From Zhongshania aliphaticivorans (GTDB taxonomy: Bacteria; Pseudomonadota; Gammaproteobacteria; Pseudomonadales; Spongiibacteraceae), in the NCBI RefSeq assembly GCF_001586255.1, contig NZ_CP014544.1, positions 3,504,501 to 3,568,500 on the forward strand: a stretch of DNA of 64,000 nt, given 5' to 3'. Made by a program: the position numbers and the translations under genes. The notes under the pieces are model-generated. The model was not told the origin of the DNA, did not search any database, and saw nothing but the letters and a program-made list of their open reading frames with translations. Numbering within the stretch: position 1 is the stretch's first letter; each line of letters begins with the position of its first letter. This document shows positions 27,980 through 37,324 of the stretch, piece after piece.

Positions 27980-28882
27980 TTAACTTTCCGCTGCAACTCG
28001 GCCCAAAATGCCGCGCAGCCACTGATGGGCCGGATCGTGATCTACGCGGGGGTGCCAGGCGGCAATCACATCGAGGGCGGGCATTTCGGCCGCAATGTTT
28101 ATTTCGCGCAGCTCACTTGTCATCATCGCCAACAATCGTCGAGGAATCATGGCTACCAATTCACCCCCGGCCAAAAGGCGGGGAAGAATGCCGAAACTCG
28201 GGGAAGTAACCGCAATTTTTTCCATTAAAGGGGAATCAAGTAGGCCGCGGTAAAGCGGGCCTTCAAAAGCAAAACCGGTTGGTGACACAATGACCTGGTC
28301 GTAACGCAAAAACTGAGCAAGCGACACCGATTTTGATTTAAGCGGATGATCGCGGCTAACGACGCCAACGTAGTTATCTCGAAACAGCCGTCGGCTACAA
28401 AAATCAGCTGCCAGCTCCTCTGGAAAGGTCAACACCATATCGAGATCGCCCCGCCGCATCCTCTCCGTTGCTGCTTCTGCGCTCAGGTCGTAAATCGCGA
28501 TCTTCACCCTGGGCGATAATTCACGAACCGCCATTATCAAAGGTGCTAGCAAGGCAATTTGCAAGTAGTCGTTAGCCGATACCGAAAAGGTAAACTCAGC
28601 CTGATCAGGCCTAAACTCCGGCGGTTTGATTAAGGTTTGCGCGTCATTGAGTAAGCGCTTTATCGATGGCCGCAATGCCTCGGCGCGCGCCGTTGGAATA
28701 AGCCCGCGCTGGGCACGGATAAACAAGGGGTCGTCAAATAACTCCCGCAGTTTTTGCAAGGTATAGCTGACACTGGGCTGGGTCACATGCAGGCGCTTTG
28801 CCGCGAGAGAAACACTGCATTCGTCCAGCAGCACATCCAGCACCTTTAGTAGATTGAGGTCGGCCCTCAATATATCAGTCAT
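27980..28882 (-). CDS. LysR-family transcriptional regulator
   Basis: The 300-residue protein has the N-terminal winged helix-turn-helix of LysR (DLNLLKVLDVLLDECSVSLAAKRLHVTQPSVSYTLQKLRELFDDPLFIRAQRGLIPTARAEAL in shape) and a C-terminal effector domain. It is closest in phrasing to the NodD/PcpR-like subgroup that responds to aromatic compounds. It is divergent from the molybdopterin oxidoreductase gene across 99 bases and probably controls it. Its last codons have a diverged copy at 24069-24164. Confidence 0.9.
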   Translation of the reverse strand: MTDILRADLNLLKVLDVLLDECSVSLAAKRLHVTQPSVSYTLQKLRELFDDPLFIRAQRGLIPTARAEALRPSIKRLLNDAQTLIKPPEFRPDQAEFTFSVSANDYLQIALLAPLIMAVRELSPRVKIAIYDLSAEAATERMRRGDLDMVLTFPEELAADFCSRRLFRDNYVGVVSRDHPLKSKSVSLAQFLRYDQVIVSPTGFAFEGPLYRGLLDSPLMEKIAVTSPSFGILPRLLAGGELVAMIPRRLLAMMTSELREINIAAEMPALDVIAAWHPRVDHDPAHQWLRGILGRVAAES

Positions 28883-28981
28883 ATTTATATCTTTTATAAA
28901 AACTCACAATTTGTCTTATACCAAAAGCCACCCTATATTTCATCTAAATTGCGCCCCTGCCAAATACGCTGAGACCAGAGC
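28883..28981. promoter_or_regulatory. divergent LysR/oxidoreductase promoter region
   Basis: This 99-base AT-rich region separates the two divergent genes. It contains stretches such as TTTATAAAAACTCACAATTTG and TCTTATACC that could form a LysR-type T-N11-A site, but no single site is decisive. Confidence 0.45.
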
Positions 28982-31168
28982 ATGACAATACGAACCGAGC
29001 ACCCGTCGATTTGCAGAATGTGCCACGCGGCCTGTCCCATCACTGTAGAGATGGAAGACGGCAAGCCAACAAAGGTCACTGGCAACAAGGCCAGCCCAAC
29101 ATACCACGCCTTCTGTTGCAGTCGCGGACAAGCCTCGGTTGAGCATATTAACCACCCAGACCGCCTACTCAGCTCAATGAAACGCCAAGCCGACGGCAGC
29201 TTTGCGCCCATTGGGATTGAGCAGGCAATGGATGAAATCGCTGACAAAATAAAAGCACTTATCGATGCCAATGGCCCAAGGTCATTGGCCGCTTATTTTG
29301 GCACTTACTCAGGCCCCTACCCCGCCGCGCCGCCTATGCTGGGGTCGCTGGTTGCCTCGCTGGGCTCGCCGATGATTTTCGCCAGCGCCACCATAGACCA
29401 ACCGGGCAAAGACATCGCCAACGCCATGCTAGGGCAATGGAAAGCGGGACCTCAGGCCTTTGCCGACGCCGATGTATGGCTGATGCTCGGTGGCAACCCC
29501 TTAGTGTCAATTGCTGGTGGCATTCCCAGTCAAAACCCCGCGAGGCGCCTAACCGACAAATTAAAAGACGGCATGAAGCTTATTGTTATTGACCCTCGGC
29601 GCAGCGAAACGGCGGCAAGAGCTCACATTCATTTGCGCCCAACCCCCGGCGAAGATAGTAGTCTGCTGGCAGCAATGCTTCACGTCATTATTAATGAGTC
29701 GCTTTACGACACCGCATTTGTCGCCGACAACGTCGCTGGCTTCGCCGCGCTGGCCGCCGCCGTCGAAGCCTTTTCTCCGGCCTTTGCCGCAGCAAGAGCC
29801 GACGTACCCGAACAGCAAATCATCGACGCCGCGCGCTTGTTCGCCACTGCCAAACGCGGCGTAGCCACAGGCTTAACGGGTGCCAATATGTCCGGCCACA
29901 GCTCCCTCGTCGAATATTTAATGTTATGTATGAATACCCTGTGCGGCCGATTTGTGCGCGCCGGTGAAGCCGTCGCCAACCCCGGCGTATTGCTGCCTAG
30001 AGCCACTCCAGTAGCCGAAGCGGTCGCGCCAGCTGCTTACGCAAACCTTGGAGAGAAGCTGCGGGTGCGCGGTTTGGCTCAAAGCGCCAGCGGCATGCCC
30101 ACCGCCGCACTGGCAGATGAAATTCTGCTGGAGGGCGAGGGCCAAGTAAAAGCCCTAATCGTTAATGGCGGCAACCCCGTCGCTGCATGGCCAGACCAAG
30201 AGAAAACGGTTGCGGCAATGAAGGCGCTGGAATTGCTGGTCCACGTCGACATTAAAATGTCGGCCACGGCGAAACTAGCCGACTATATTATCGCCCCCAA
30301 GGTAAGCTTTGAGGTGCCAACGATGTCACTAGCAGTTGAGCAGCTCGAAAACTTCTCTTACCACTGGGGTTTGTGCGAGCCCTTCGGCATGTACGCTCCA
30401 GCGCTGATAGAGCCACCCGCAGGCTCCGATTTAATCGAGGAGTGGGAGTTTTACTATGGCCTCGCCCAGCGCCTCGGTATAGGCTTGTTTGCCTACTCGC
30501 TTCAATCCAAAACCGCGACTACCCGGGAAGATCGCGACTTTGTGATGTTCGATATGGTCAACAAACCAAGCACTGACGAGATCTTTGAAATACTTTGCAA
30601 TCGCTCACGTATTTCGCTCACAGAGGTCAAGCAACATCCTAACGGCGCACTCTTTCCCGAAGCGATTATTGCACAAGCCAAAAACGAAGACTGCGACGCG
30701 CGCTTAGACGTCGGCAACACCGACATGATGGCCGAGCTGGCCACAGTGCAACACCAAAAAACCGGCCTCGCGGGCTATCCGTACAAGCTCGTGTGCCGCC
30801 GCATGAAGAATGCCTACAACTCGTCGCTGCGGGATTTGCCTAAGCTTGTTAAAACCAAACGCCCTTACAATCCTGCATTTATGCACCCCGATGACCTCAC
30901 CGAACTAGGTGTCGGCGAGGGCGAAAATATTGTAATAACGTCTATTCATGGTGAAATTATAGGTATAGCCAATGCAGACAAAACCCTTAAGCGCGGCATA
31001 TTATCAATGGCCCACGCCTTTGGCGATGTAGAGCACGACGACAGTAACGGTAGTTTATTCTCCAACGGCAGCAGCACCTCAAGACTGGTCAGCACCAACG
31101 ACAGTTATGACCGTTTCTCAGGTATGCCGCGCATGAGTGCACTGCCGGTTAAAATATGTCAACACTAG
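28982..31168 (+). CDS. molybdopterin-dependent oxidoreductase with 4Fe-4S cluster
   Basis: The 728-residue protein belongs to the DMSO-reductase superfamily. An N-terminal 4Fe-4S site uses C11, C14, C18 and C45 or C46. The molybdopterin domains contain ADVWLMLGGNPLVS and MKLIVIDPRRSETAARAHIHLRPTPGEDSSLLAAM, and a C-terminal dinucleotide-binding domain begins near residue 600 (YKLVCRRMKNAYNSSL). No Tat signal is visible, so it is probably cytoplasmic. The substrate is unknown; formate-dehydrogenase, thiosulfate-reductase and acetylene-hydratase-like enzymes share this layout. No partner subunit gene is adjacent. Confidence 0.88.
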   Translation: MTIRTEHPSICRMCHAACPITVEMEDGKPTKVTGNKASPTYHAFCCSRGQASVEHINHPDRLLSSMKRQADGSFAPIGIEQAMDEIADKIKALIDANGPRSLAAYFGTYSGPYPAAPPMLGSLVASLGSPMIFASATIDQPGKDIANAMLGQWKAGPQAFADADVWLMLGGNPLVSIAGGIPSQNPARRLTDKLKDGMKLIVIDPRRSETAARAHIHLRPTPGEDSSLLAAMLHVIINESLYDTAFVADNVAGFAALAAAVEAFSPAFAAARADVPEQQIIDAARLFATAKRGVATGLTGANMSGHSSLVEYLMLCMNTLCGRFVRAGEAVANPGVLLPRATPVAEAVAPAAYANLGEKLRVRGLAQSASGMPTAALADEILLEGEGQVKALIVNGGNPVAAWPDQEKTVAAMKALELLVHVDIKMSATAKLADYIIAPKVSFEVPTMSLAVEQLENFSYHWGLCEPFGMYAPALIEPPAGSDLIEEWEFYYGLAQRLGIGLFAYSLQSKTATTREDRDFVMFDMVNKPSTDEIFEILCNRSRISLTEVKQHPNGALFPEAIIAQAKNEDCDARLDVGNTDMMAELATVQHQKTGLAGYPYKLVCRRMKNAYNSSLRDLPKLVKTKRPYNPAFMHPDDLTELGVGEGENIVITSIHGEIIGIANADKTLKRGILSMAHAFGDVEHDDSNGSLFSNGSSTSRLVSTNDSYDRFSGMPRMSALPVKICQH

Positions 31169-31738
31169 TTTTATTAAAAAAATAATATTTTTATTACGGG
31201 CAAAAATTATGATTTGGCGATTCACTACTAAATTTATAATGTGAAAATAAAATTAGCCGCGTGCAAGCAGCCAGCGTCAATACGCAGCGATGCGATGCGA
31301 CGTAATCACTTACTGGCGAATTGATGGAATCCCTTCATGATTACACCAGACGAAGCGGAAATCGTTTTCGACTACGGTATGTCGCTGCCGAATTCTTGCC
31401 CTTTCAGGGATTGAATTACAATAGTGTATGTCTTCGCCACGAAATCCACGCAATTTTTTGTGCTGAAACACTCAAACTACCTAATAGAATGAGTAATTTC
31501 CGCCACCAATCCAAAGCAATGCCAGCCCCGTGCGTATCTTGCGGGGTTCGCTGACTTAATAGCTGCGAATGGGATTTCATTATTGGCAATCATTAACCTT
31601 CTCCTTTGGCCTGCACCATGTAAAAATATGTGTTATTAGTTGGTAATAAGCGAACGTAATCGTATAGTTTTCAACCCAACTAATAATCGTTCTTTCGAAC
31701 TAGTTAGCTTGAATACCAACAAACAAACGGAGTTGTAG
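31169..31738. other. gene-free stretch upstream of the LuxR gene
   Basis: No frame here looks coding. AGCCCCG (31524-31530) and CGGGGTT (31542-31548) form a hairpin of unclear direction. GGAG at 31729-31732 is the ribosome binding site of the next gene. Confidence 0.4.
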
Positions 31739-32839
31739 ATGAATCAAACAGCCGAGCTTCTATACGAAGGCTTAATTGATGACACGAAATGGAATTTGTT
31801 CATCGACGAACTGAACCATGAGTTAGGCGCCGATTGCGGCTGCATAATTTCCTCAAGCCGCGATGGCATGCAACCTGAACTCGCGGTTATGCGCGGTGGC
31901 TGCGAAAAGAATATTTCTCAGTACGCCAGCAAACTTTATTTAATGGACCCTTTCGTAAATCTTAAAAACCTTACTCCTTACTCAATCGATGAGCTCATTA
32001 GTGAAAAACTCTGGGAGCAGAGTGATTTCTACCAATTGGTCGTCGCCGACAGTGGTCTACATCATTTCCTTGGCATGGACATCGCTATTGACGAGCAGAT
32101 TATCACTCGAATTAGATTTGGTAGAGCCAGAGCGCGCGGCCGCTTTAAAACACAGGACAAGGAGTTACTCGCCAGCTTCGGCACGCATATCAAGCGAGTC
32201 GCAAGTATTCATCGAAAAATGGGCGATAACGAGGCTGAAACGCTGTTCTATAGGAACCATTTAGAAAAGTTAGCAATAGGGTGCCTATCCGTAGATTCCA
32301 ATATGAATATTGACGATATAAATGAGTCCGCGCTAAATATTATTAACAGAAACCGCTTACTTAACATTAAGAATAATAAATTTTTGATAGCAGACGCTAC
32401 TTTCAGTAATTCACTAAGTAAATCCATCGCGGAGGTCAGCAAAAATTTACTGAACTGCAATACTTCACTAAAGAATGCCGTCAGTTATTCGCCGCCATGC
32501 AATTCAGATAAAGTAACTATTACGGTACAAGCAAAATATGGCACCCACACACAGCGGTCCTTTAACAGACCTATGTATTTACTATCTATTTATGACCACA
32601 ACAAGCCAGCAACCATTTCAACAGAGGCACTGCGAAACCTGTATAGCCTAACTAAACAAGAAAGCATTATGTGTATGCACCTCGCAAACGACCTTTCCAT
32701 TGACGAAACGGCTGAAATACTGGGTATTAAACGAAACACGGCCAAAGCACACTTAAGAGCTATCTTCATAAAAATGGGAGTTTCTCGCCAGTCCCAATTG
32801 GTTTCCCTCGTATTAAAAAACGGCCCGATTAACGATTAG
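31739..32839 (+). CDS. LuxR-type helix-turn-helix transcriptional regulator
   Basis: The 366-residue protein ends in a GerE/LuxR DNA-binding domain (about residues 300-360: LTKQESIMCMHLANDLSIDETAEILGIKRNTAKAHLRAIFIKMGVSRQSQLV). The N-terminal 170 residues and a middle PAS-like part (about 170-290) are probable sensor domains; no autoinducer-binding motif is evident. It lies 104 bases upstream of the Rieske oxygenase start in the same direction and is a candidate activator of that gene. Confidence 0.85.
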   Translation: MNQTAELLYEGLIDDTKWNLFIDELNHELGADCGCIISSSRDGMQPELAVMRGGCEKNISQYASKLYLMDPFVNLKNLTPYSIDELISEKLWEQSDFYQLVVADSGLHHFLGMDIAIDEQIITRIRFGRARARGRFKTQDKELLASFGTHIKRVASIHRKMGDNEAETLFYRNHLEKLAIGCLSVDSNMNIDDINESALNIINRNRLLNIKNNKFLIADATFSNSLSKSIAEVSKNLLNCNTSLKNAVSYSPPCNSDKVTITVQAKYGTHTQRSFNRPMYLLSIYDHNKPATISTEALRNLYSLTKQESIMCMHLANDLSIDETAEILGIKRNTAKAHLRAIFIKMGVSRQSQLVSLVLKNGPIND

Positions 32840-32943
32840 CATTTAGATATAACCCAAAGGAACTAGTTCACCCGCTCGATTTAAACCCCCGACCATCCAT
32901 GGATAATCAAGTTAAACATGATTATTTTAAGGGGCGACAAGGT

Positions 32944-34023
32944 ATGGCAAAGACAAAAGACTATGGACTCGGTCCTTCAACATTCCCAAGAGGGTGGTTT
33001 GTTATTGCAGAATCATCCGAGCTTACGGATACACCTATACCTTTAACATTCTTCGACATCGACCTCGCTCTCTATCGCGGAAAGTCAGGAAAACCAATAT
33101 TAATAGACGCTTATTGCCCTCATATGGGTACTCATCTCGCTGCTAGCGACACAACAGTCCTCGCGCAAAAAAAACTCCAAATCGAAGGCGACTCAATACG
33201 CTGCCCGTACCATGGATGGCGGTTTAACAGTAATGGACAGTGCGATCACATCCCGTACTATGACGGGCCAATGCCGCGCTCTGCCATTTTAACGTCCTAT
33301 GAAGTTAGGGAAGTTATGGGCTGTATTATGATTTGGTTTGACGAAGAAGGTGGCGAACCAGATTACGAGCCACCCTTTATTGATGAGTGGAATGACCCAC
33401 AATGGGTGAAGTGGCAACTGGATCACTGCGGAGAAATAGACGTCCACCCTCAAGAGGTTATGGATAATATTGCGGACATTCGCCATCTAGAGCCAACACA
33501 CGGCGCTACATGTGTTTATTACGAAAACGAAATAGATGGATACGTTTGTATCCAGCGGCAAGGAGGCTTCCATGAGGATTACGGTACACTGCTCGAAACC
33601 GAAACGTGGTATACCGGCCCAGGGATTTTAATTTCCCGGCAAATAATGAACGGCATTACCAGCTATGAGTTTATTGCACATACTCCAGTTCACGATGGTT
33701 GTCTCAAAGTTTGGCATGGCGTACTTAGCAAAGGAAATAATACACCACCAAATCAAGAAGACAGAAAAAATGCAGCCATCTCTCAGCAAATGGCAATGGA
33801 TAGTCTCGCCGCGGATTTTAGCGTATGGACGAATAAGCGAGCAGCTACTCGTATTATCCAATTAAACAACGATGGCCCATTTGGTAGCTGCAGAAAATGG
33901 TACTCCCAATTTTATATATCGAGGACAGAAGCAAAAAACATACTGGATAAAATTAATGGGGTACATACCGTTAGCAATTTCCCAACACCATTTGAGTACA
34001 AAAACAGCCGAACAAGAACATAG
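32944..34023 (+). CDS. Rieske non-haem iron oxygenase, KshA-like
   Basis: The 359-residue terminal oxygenase has a Rieske 2Fe-2S centre bound by C58/H60 and C87/H90 and a mononuclear iron site at D178, H181 and H186 (DNIADIRHLEPTHG). The gap between the two Rieske halves is 26 residues, longer than the usual 15-17. The short hydroxylase domain suggests the KshA/DAF-36-like group acting on steroids or similar rings. It would need a separate reductase, which is not adjacent. I use the ATG at 32944 with AAGGGG 9 bases upstream; an ATG at 32899 lacks a ribosome binding site. Confidence 0.85.
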   Translation: MAKTKDYGLGPSTFPRGWFVIAESSELTDTPIPLTFFDIDLALYRGKSGKPILIDAYCPHMGTHLAASDTTVLAQKKLQIEGDSIRCPYHGWRFNSNGQCDHIPYYDGPMPRSAILTSYEVREVMGCIMIWFDEEGGEPDYEPPFIDEWNDPQWVKWQLDHCGEIDVHPQEVMDNIADIRHLEPTHGATCVYYENEIDGYVCIQRQGGFHEDYGTLLETETWYTGPGILISRQIMNGITSYEFIAHTPVHDGCLKVWHGVLSKGNNTPPNQEDRKNAAISQQMAMDSLAADFSVWTNKRAATRIIQLNNDGPFGSCRKWYSQFYISRTEAKNILDKINGVHTVSNFPTPFEYKNSRTRT

Positions 34024-34057
34024 CCAAGCCCATCGTACGCACAATACATTTTCAATT

Positions 34058-34095
34058 AGCCACTCATTAGTAACACTACTAACGAGTGGCTTTAA
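34058..34095 (+). terminator. intrinsic terminator after the Rieske oxygenase gene
   Basis: AGCCACTCATTAGTA (34058-34072) pairs with TACTAACGAGTGGCT (34077-34091) with a single non-Watson-Crick position, followed by TTTAAG. Confidence 0.75.
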
Positions 34096-34277
34096 GAAAA
34101 GATCGCTCTACGCGCCAGTGCTGCACTCGATAAATGGGAAACAATACTGAGATTTCGGCACCGTCCGAACAGTGGAAGCATATTCACGACGATAAAAAAT
34201 GGTCGGCAACACCGATATAAAGTGAAGTAAGCCGCCAACTTAAGGGAAGTTGCTAGCTCGCCGCTAGCGCCATTATG

Positions 34278-34634
34278 TTAGCGGTTCAGTATTTCATCTT
34301 TAACGCTGTTGGCTATCTTAGCGACTTCGCCAATATCACTGGCAGCGACACCAAGCTCTTCTAGAGTGAGCGCCAAGTTTTCGACGACGGCATTAAAATG
34401 TTCGTCGTTCAATCCCAAATGAAGATGTGCCTTCCGCATGTCTAGACCTGAGTATTCGCTGGGCCCGCCAAATGCCATTGTTAAGAATTTTTTCTGTTTA
34501 TTCGCTTGGGCGAACATATCAAGATTGTCGAAATAGCCCGCTATTCGATCATCCGCAATAACTTTTTCATAAAACACATCTACCGCCTTATCTACTGCAG
34601 GCTCGCCGCCTATCCGCTCATACAATGTGGTCAC
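34278..34634 (-). CDS. group 1 truncated haemoglobin
   Basis: The 118-residue protein is the usual length of a TrHb group 1 globin. It has Y22 at the B10 position (DVFYEKV), the GGP turn and the proximal histidine H70 in RKAHLHLGL. Family members bind oxygen and nitric oxide and can convert NO to nitrate. The NsrR operator 27 bases upstream of its start makes a nitric-oxide detoxification role likely. Confidence 0.92.
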   Translation of the reverse strand: MTTLYERIGGEPAVDKAVDVFYEKVIADDRIAGYFDNLDMFAQANKQKKFLTMAFGGPSEYSGLDMRKAHLHLGLNDEHFNAVVENLALTLEELGVAASDIGEVAKIANSVKDEILNR

Positions 34635-34660
34635 TGAGCCACTCCTCTATTAGAAAAATA

Positions 34661-34683
34661 AAGATGCATTTTTAATGCATCTT
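34661..34683. promoter_or_regulatory. NsrR operator between the truncated haemoglobin and nsrR genes
   Basis: Two perfect 10-base arms, AAGATGCATT and AATGCATCTT, are separated by TTT. This is the known NsrR 11-1-11 site almost base for base. It sits in the divergent promoter of the globin and nsrR genes, so NsrR probably represses both directions and releases them when NO attacks its cluster. Confidence 0.92.
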
Positions 34684-34743
34684 TTAAAGGTGTAGAATAC
34701 ATGCACATTTGATTCGCGTAAACCCCCTCGGACTCACAATTAC

Positions 34744-35178
34744 ATGCAGCTCACCAAGCAAACTGATTTTGCCTTTAGAATTCTGCTCTATCTCGGCCAG
34801 CTACCCGAGGGTGAGCTCGCCAATATTAAGGTGATATGCGCGTTCTACGGCATCTCTCAAAACCACATAGCCAAGGTCGTTGTAAAATTAACCAAACTTG
34901 GCTATCTAAGCTCGGTACGAGGTCATGGCGGCGGTATTCGCTTAGCGATCTCACCAAGTGCAATTAATCTAGCAAACGTCATTACCGATTTTGAAACCAC
35001 GCTAAAGCCTGTCAATTGCGATAGCCCACCCTGCAAGATCACCTCCAGCTGCCAACTGAAGGGCCTGCTCTTTGAAGCAACAAATGCCTTTATGGCTACC
35101 ATGCGTCAACGCACTCTCGCAGATCTGCTTCCAGACGCAGCGACAAGCAATGAGAATCTCGCCGTGGAAATCAAATAA
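34744..35178 (+). CDS. nsrR: NsrR, nitric-oxide-sensing Rrf2-family repressor
   Basis: The 144-residue Rrf2 protein has a winged-helix N-terminus (MQLTKQTDFAFRILLYLG) and three cluster cysteines at C92, C97 and C103 (CDSPPCKITSSC), the same spacing as E. coli NsrR C91/C96/C102. It should bind a 2Fe-2S or 4Fe-4S cluster that reacts with NO. A near-perfect NsrR site lies 60 bases upstream, so it is autoregulated. Its stop codon overlaps the start of the HPP gene. Confidence 0.95.
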   Translation: MQLTKQTDFAFRILLYLGQLPEGELANIKVICAFYGISQNHIAKVVVKLTKLGYLSSVRGHGGGIRLAISPSAINLANVITDFETTLKPVNCDSPPCKITSSCQLKGLLFEATNAFMATMRQRTLADLLPDAATSNENLAVEIK

Positions 35179-36119
35179 TGGGACTACAGCAATTTATTGG
35201 TATTCAAGCGCGCTCGTCAGTAGATGAAAAAATCATTGCCAGCATTGGCGCAATACTTAGCATTTGCGCCGTGTTTTTTGTAAGCGACTGGCTGACAAAC
35301 GGCACACTGGCGATGACATTGCTCCCCTCTATGGGTGCATCTGCGGTTTTATTGCTGGCGGTCCCCCACGGTACTCTGTCGCAACCCTGGCCCCTGTTTG
35401 GCGGCCACGTATTGTCTGCCGGCGCTGGCGTTGTTTGCGCACTCACCATAAACAATATCTATCTTGCCGCCGGTTGTTCGGTAGGGCTTGCCATATTAAC
35501 TATGCACGTTTTGCGGTGCATTCACCCACCAGGTGGTGCCACGGCGCTCGTTGCTGTTGTTGGTGGTGACGCAATTCATAATTTGGGTTTCAGTTTTTTA
35601 TTATTCCCAACCTTAATCAATTGCATCATCATTTTTTCATTCTCAATTATTTTTAATAATTTATTTCATTGGCGCCGCTATCCATCTAGCCTTATGAAAT
35701 ATGACAAATCCATGTACAGCCCAGAAACCTCAAAAATTCATGTTCGTCATATCCAGCTCGCCATGGAATCACTAGACGAAGTCATTGATATTGCGCCAGA
35801 ACAAATAAAATACATTATCGACAAAGCCGATGAATTAATGCTCAGTGAATCCCAAGCAAGTTTTAATATTGTTATCGGCGGGCTTTACACCAATGGCGCA
35901 GCGGGGCAAGCGTGGTCGGTACGGAGGGTTATCGACATTTCCAACCACAGCAACCCTGCTAAAAAAATGATTATGTACAAAACCGTCGACGGTGCAGGCA
36001 AGGGGAAAAATGGCAGTGGTCTATTATATGAATTTAAAGATTGGGCCAAAGAAGTAATGAAGCCTGTCAAAAAAGGTCCTGCGCCTCAAGATAAACACCT
36101 TAGCGGCCCACCGCGTTAG
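35178..36119 (+). CDS. HPP-family membrane protein
   Basis: The 313-residue protein has an N-terminal HPP domain of about four or five membrane segments with the defining phrase RCIHPPGGATALVAVVGG (His-Pro-Pro). The C-terminal 130 residues are soluble and do not read as the CBS pair seen in some relatives. Plant HPP proteins carry nitrite into plastids. Overlap with nsrR (TAATG) puts it under NO control, which fits nitrite or nitrate export/import linked to NO stress, but this is inference. Confidence 0.85.
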   Translation: MGLQQFIGIQARSSVDEKIIASIGAILSICAVFFVSDWLTNGTLAMTLLPSMGASAVLLLAVPHGTLSQPWPLFGGHVLSAGAGVVCALTINNIYLAAGCSVGLAILTMHVLRCIHPPGGATALVAVVGGDAIHNLGFSFLLFPTLINCIIIFSFSIIFNNLFHWRRYPSSLMKYDKSMYSPETSKIHVRHIQLAMESLDEVIDIAPEQIKYIIDKADELMLSESQASFNIVIGGLYTNGAAGQAWSVRRVIDISNHSNPAKKMIMYKTVDGAGKGKNGSGLLYEFKDWAKEVMKPVKKGPAPQDKHLSGPPR

Positions 36120-36156
36120 CGGTCGAACATCGACGGCCGCAAGTTTGATCTGCCCT

Positions 36157-36966
36157 TTATCTGGCAAGCTGCTTCTTAGTGAATTGAATACCCTGTTGTT
36201 CGGCGCCGCCAGCCAAAACATAAGTAGCAACGTGACCAAGAAATTTGACGGTATGGCTTTCCACTGGCACACCTTTCGCGGCGAGCTCAGCAGCCATTAG
36301 TTTCATTTGTTCTATTTCTACCAATTTATCCCACTCGCCATGGTATAAAAATACCGGCGGCGAGTTGCTAACAACGTGGTTAACAGGCGACGCATTTTGC
36401 CACGCCGTTTTAGCCTCGCTCATGGGTTTGCCAATGAGCTTAAATACCAACGGCGAATTTGGCCACTTGGTCAGATCAGCTGGGGTTCCACCAGCAACGA
36501 TACTACTTAAGTAAGGCGGTTGCTGCCTGTCGAGGCCAGCCATCAGAATAAGATGAGCACCCGCCGAATAGCCCCAACCAGAAATTTGCTGTGGGTTTAT
36601 TTGGTATTTTCCAGCATTGGCATAGAGCCACTCCAGCGCCGCAGAAACATCATTAACTTGGGCGGGGTGGCGATCATCCGGCGCTAAGCGATAAGTGATG
36701 TTAAATACCACAAAACCCGCGTTTGCGAGCTTCTTACTCACTCCTTCCATATCGCCGCTACGGTTAGCCCAGCCGCCGTGCACCACAACGACGGCGGGCT
36801 TTAAGCCTGGCGAGCGAGGGATATAAAGATCGCCGCCTAGCTGCTGCGTGTCTATCGTTTTGTATATTACATTCTGCTGATAGGCGTACTCACTACCGCC
36901 CTTTATTTTGCTACCCGCACACGCGGCAACAAAGAGTGTCGCAATGCTAAAGATAAACAATTTCAT
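36157..36966 (-). CDS. alpha/beta-hydrolase lipoprotein (esterase type)
   Basis: The 269-residue lipoprotein (lipobox VAAC after MKLFIFSIATLF) is an alpha/beta hydrolase with oxyanion motif HGGWA, nucleophile Ser in GWGYSAGAH, acid Asp in GEWDKLVE and His in FLGHVA. The HGGW form is that of the BD-FAE/esterase group. It should cleave esters outside the inner membrane. I start at 36966 because GGCGAG lies 8 bases upstream; an ATG at 36975 is also possible. It is convergent with the HPP gene. Confidence 0.85.
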   Translation of the reverse strand: MKLFIFSIATLFVAACAGSKIKGGSEYAYQQNVIYKTIDTQQLGGDLYIPRSPGLKPAVVVVHGGWANRSGDMEGVSKKLANAGFVVFNITYRLAPDDRHPAQVNDVSAALEWLYANAGKYQINPQQISGWGYSAGAHLILMAGLDRQQPPYLSSIVAGGTPADLTKWPNSPLVFKLIGKPMSEAKTAWQNASPVNHVVSNSPPVFLYHGEWDKLVEIEQMKLMAAELAAKGVPVESHTVKFLGHVATYVLAGGAEQQGIQFTKKQLAR

Positions 36967-37324
36967 AAATAACACTCGCCGTTAATGTTTCGCTCGCCCT
37001 GCTACGCCCCCAAATCAGGTAGCGTAAATTCTCTCGGACATTGTACGCGTTAAGCGTCATTGTGGATGTTTTCAGCTGCCGCGCCAACGAATAATTCCGA
37101 TGCAGAGTCACTATAAACATACTAGTTTGCGACAAAGCGTATTAGTGATCTTAAAGCCAATAAGCCCGGCGACCTACATGAGTTTTAGATCATTACTAAA
37201 AATTGGCACTACGACGCCTAATATTAGGTGAACTGCACTCCACGCCAAGAATCTGTACTAAACCGCAAAGCACTGCCTATACTCAGCTCATAAAACCCAT
37301 AAGCCAAACCTAGCGGAGACGCCG
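36967..37324. other. gene-free divergent region between the hydrolase and gss genes
   Basis: No supported gene. GGAG at 37315-37318 is the ribosome binding site of gss. Promoters for both flanking genes must lie here. Confidence 0.4.

Noticed and set aside
31321-31554. 77-codon plus-strand frame upstream of the LuxR gene
   Set aside because: No ribosome binding site and composition unlike protein-coding DNA around it.
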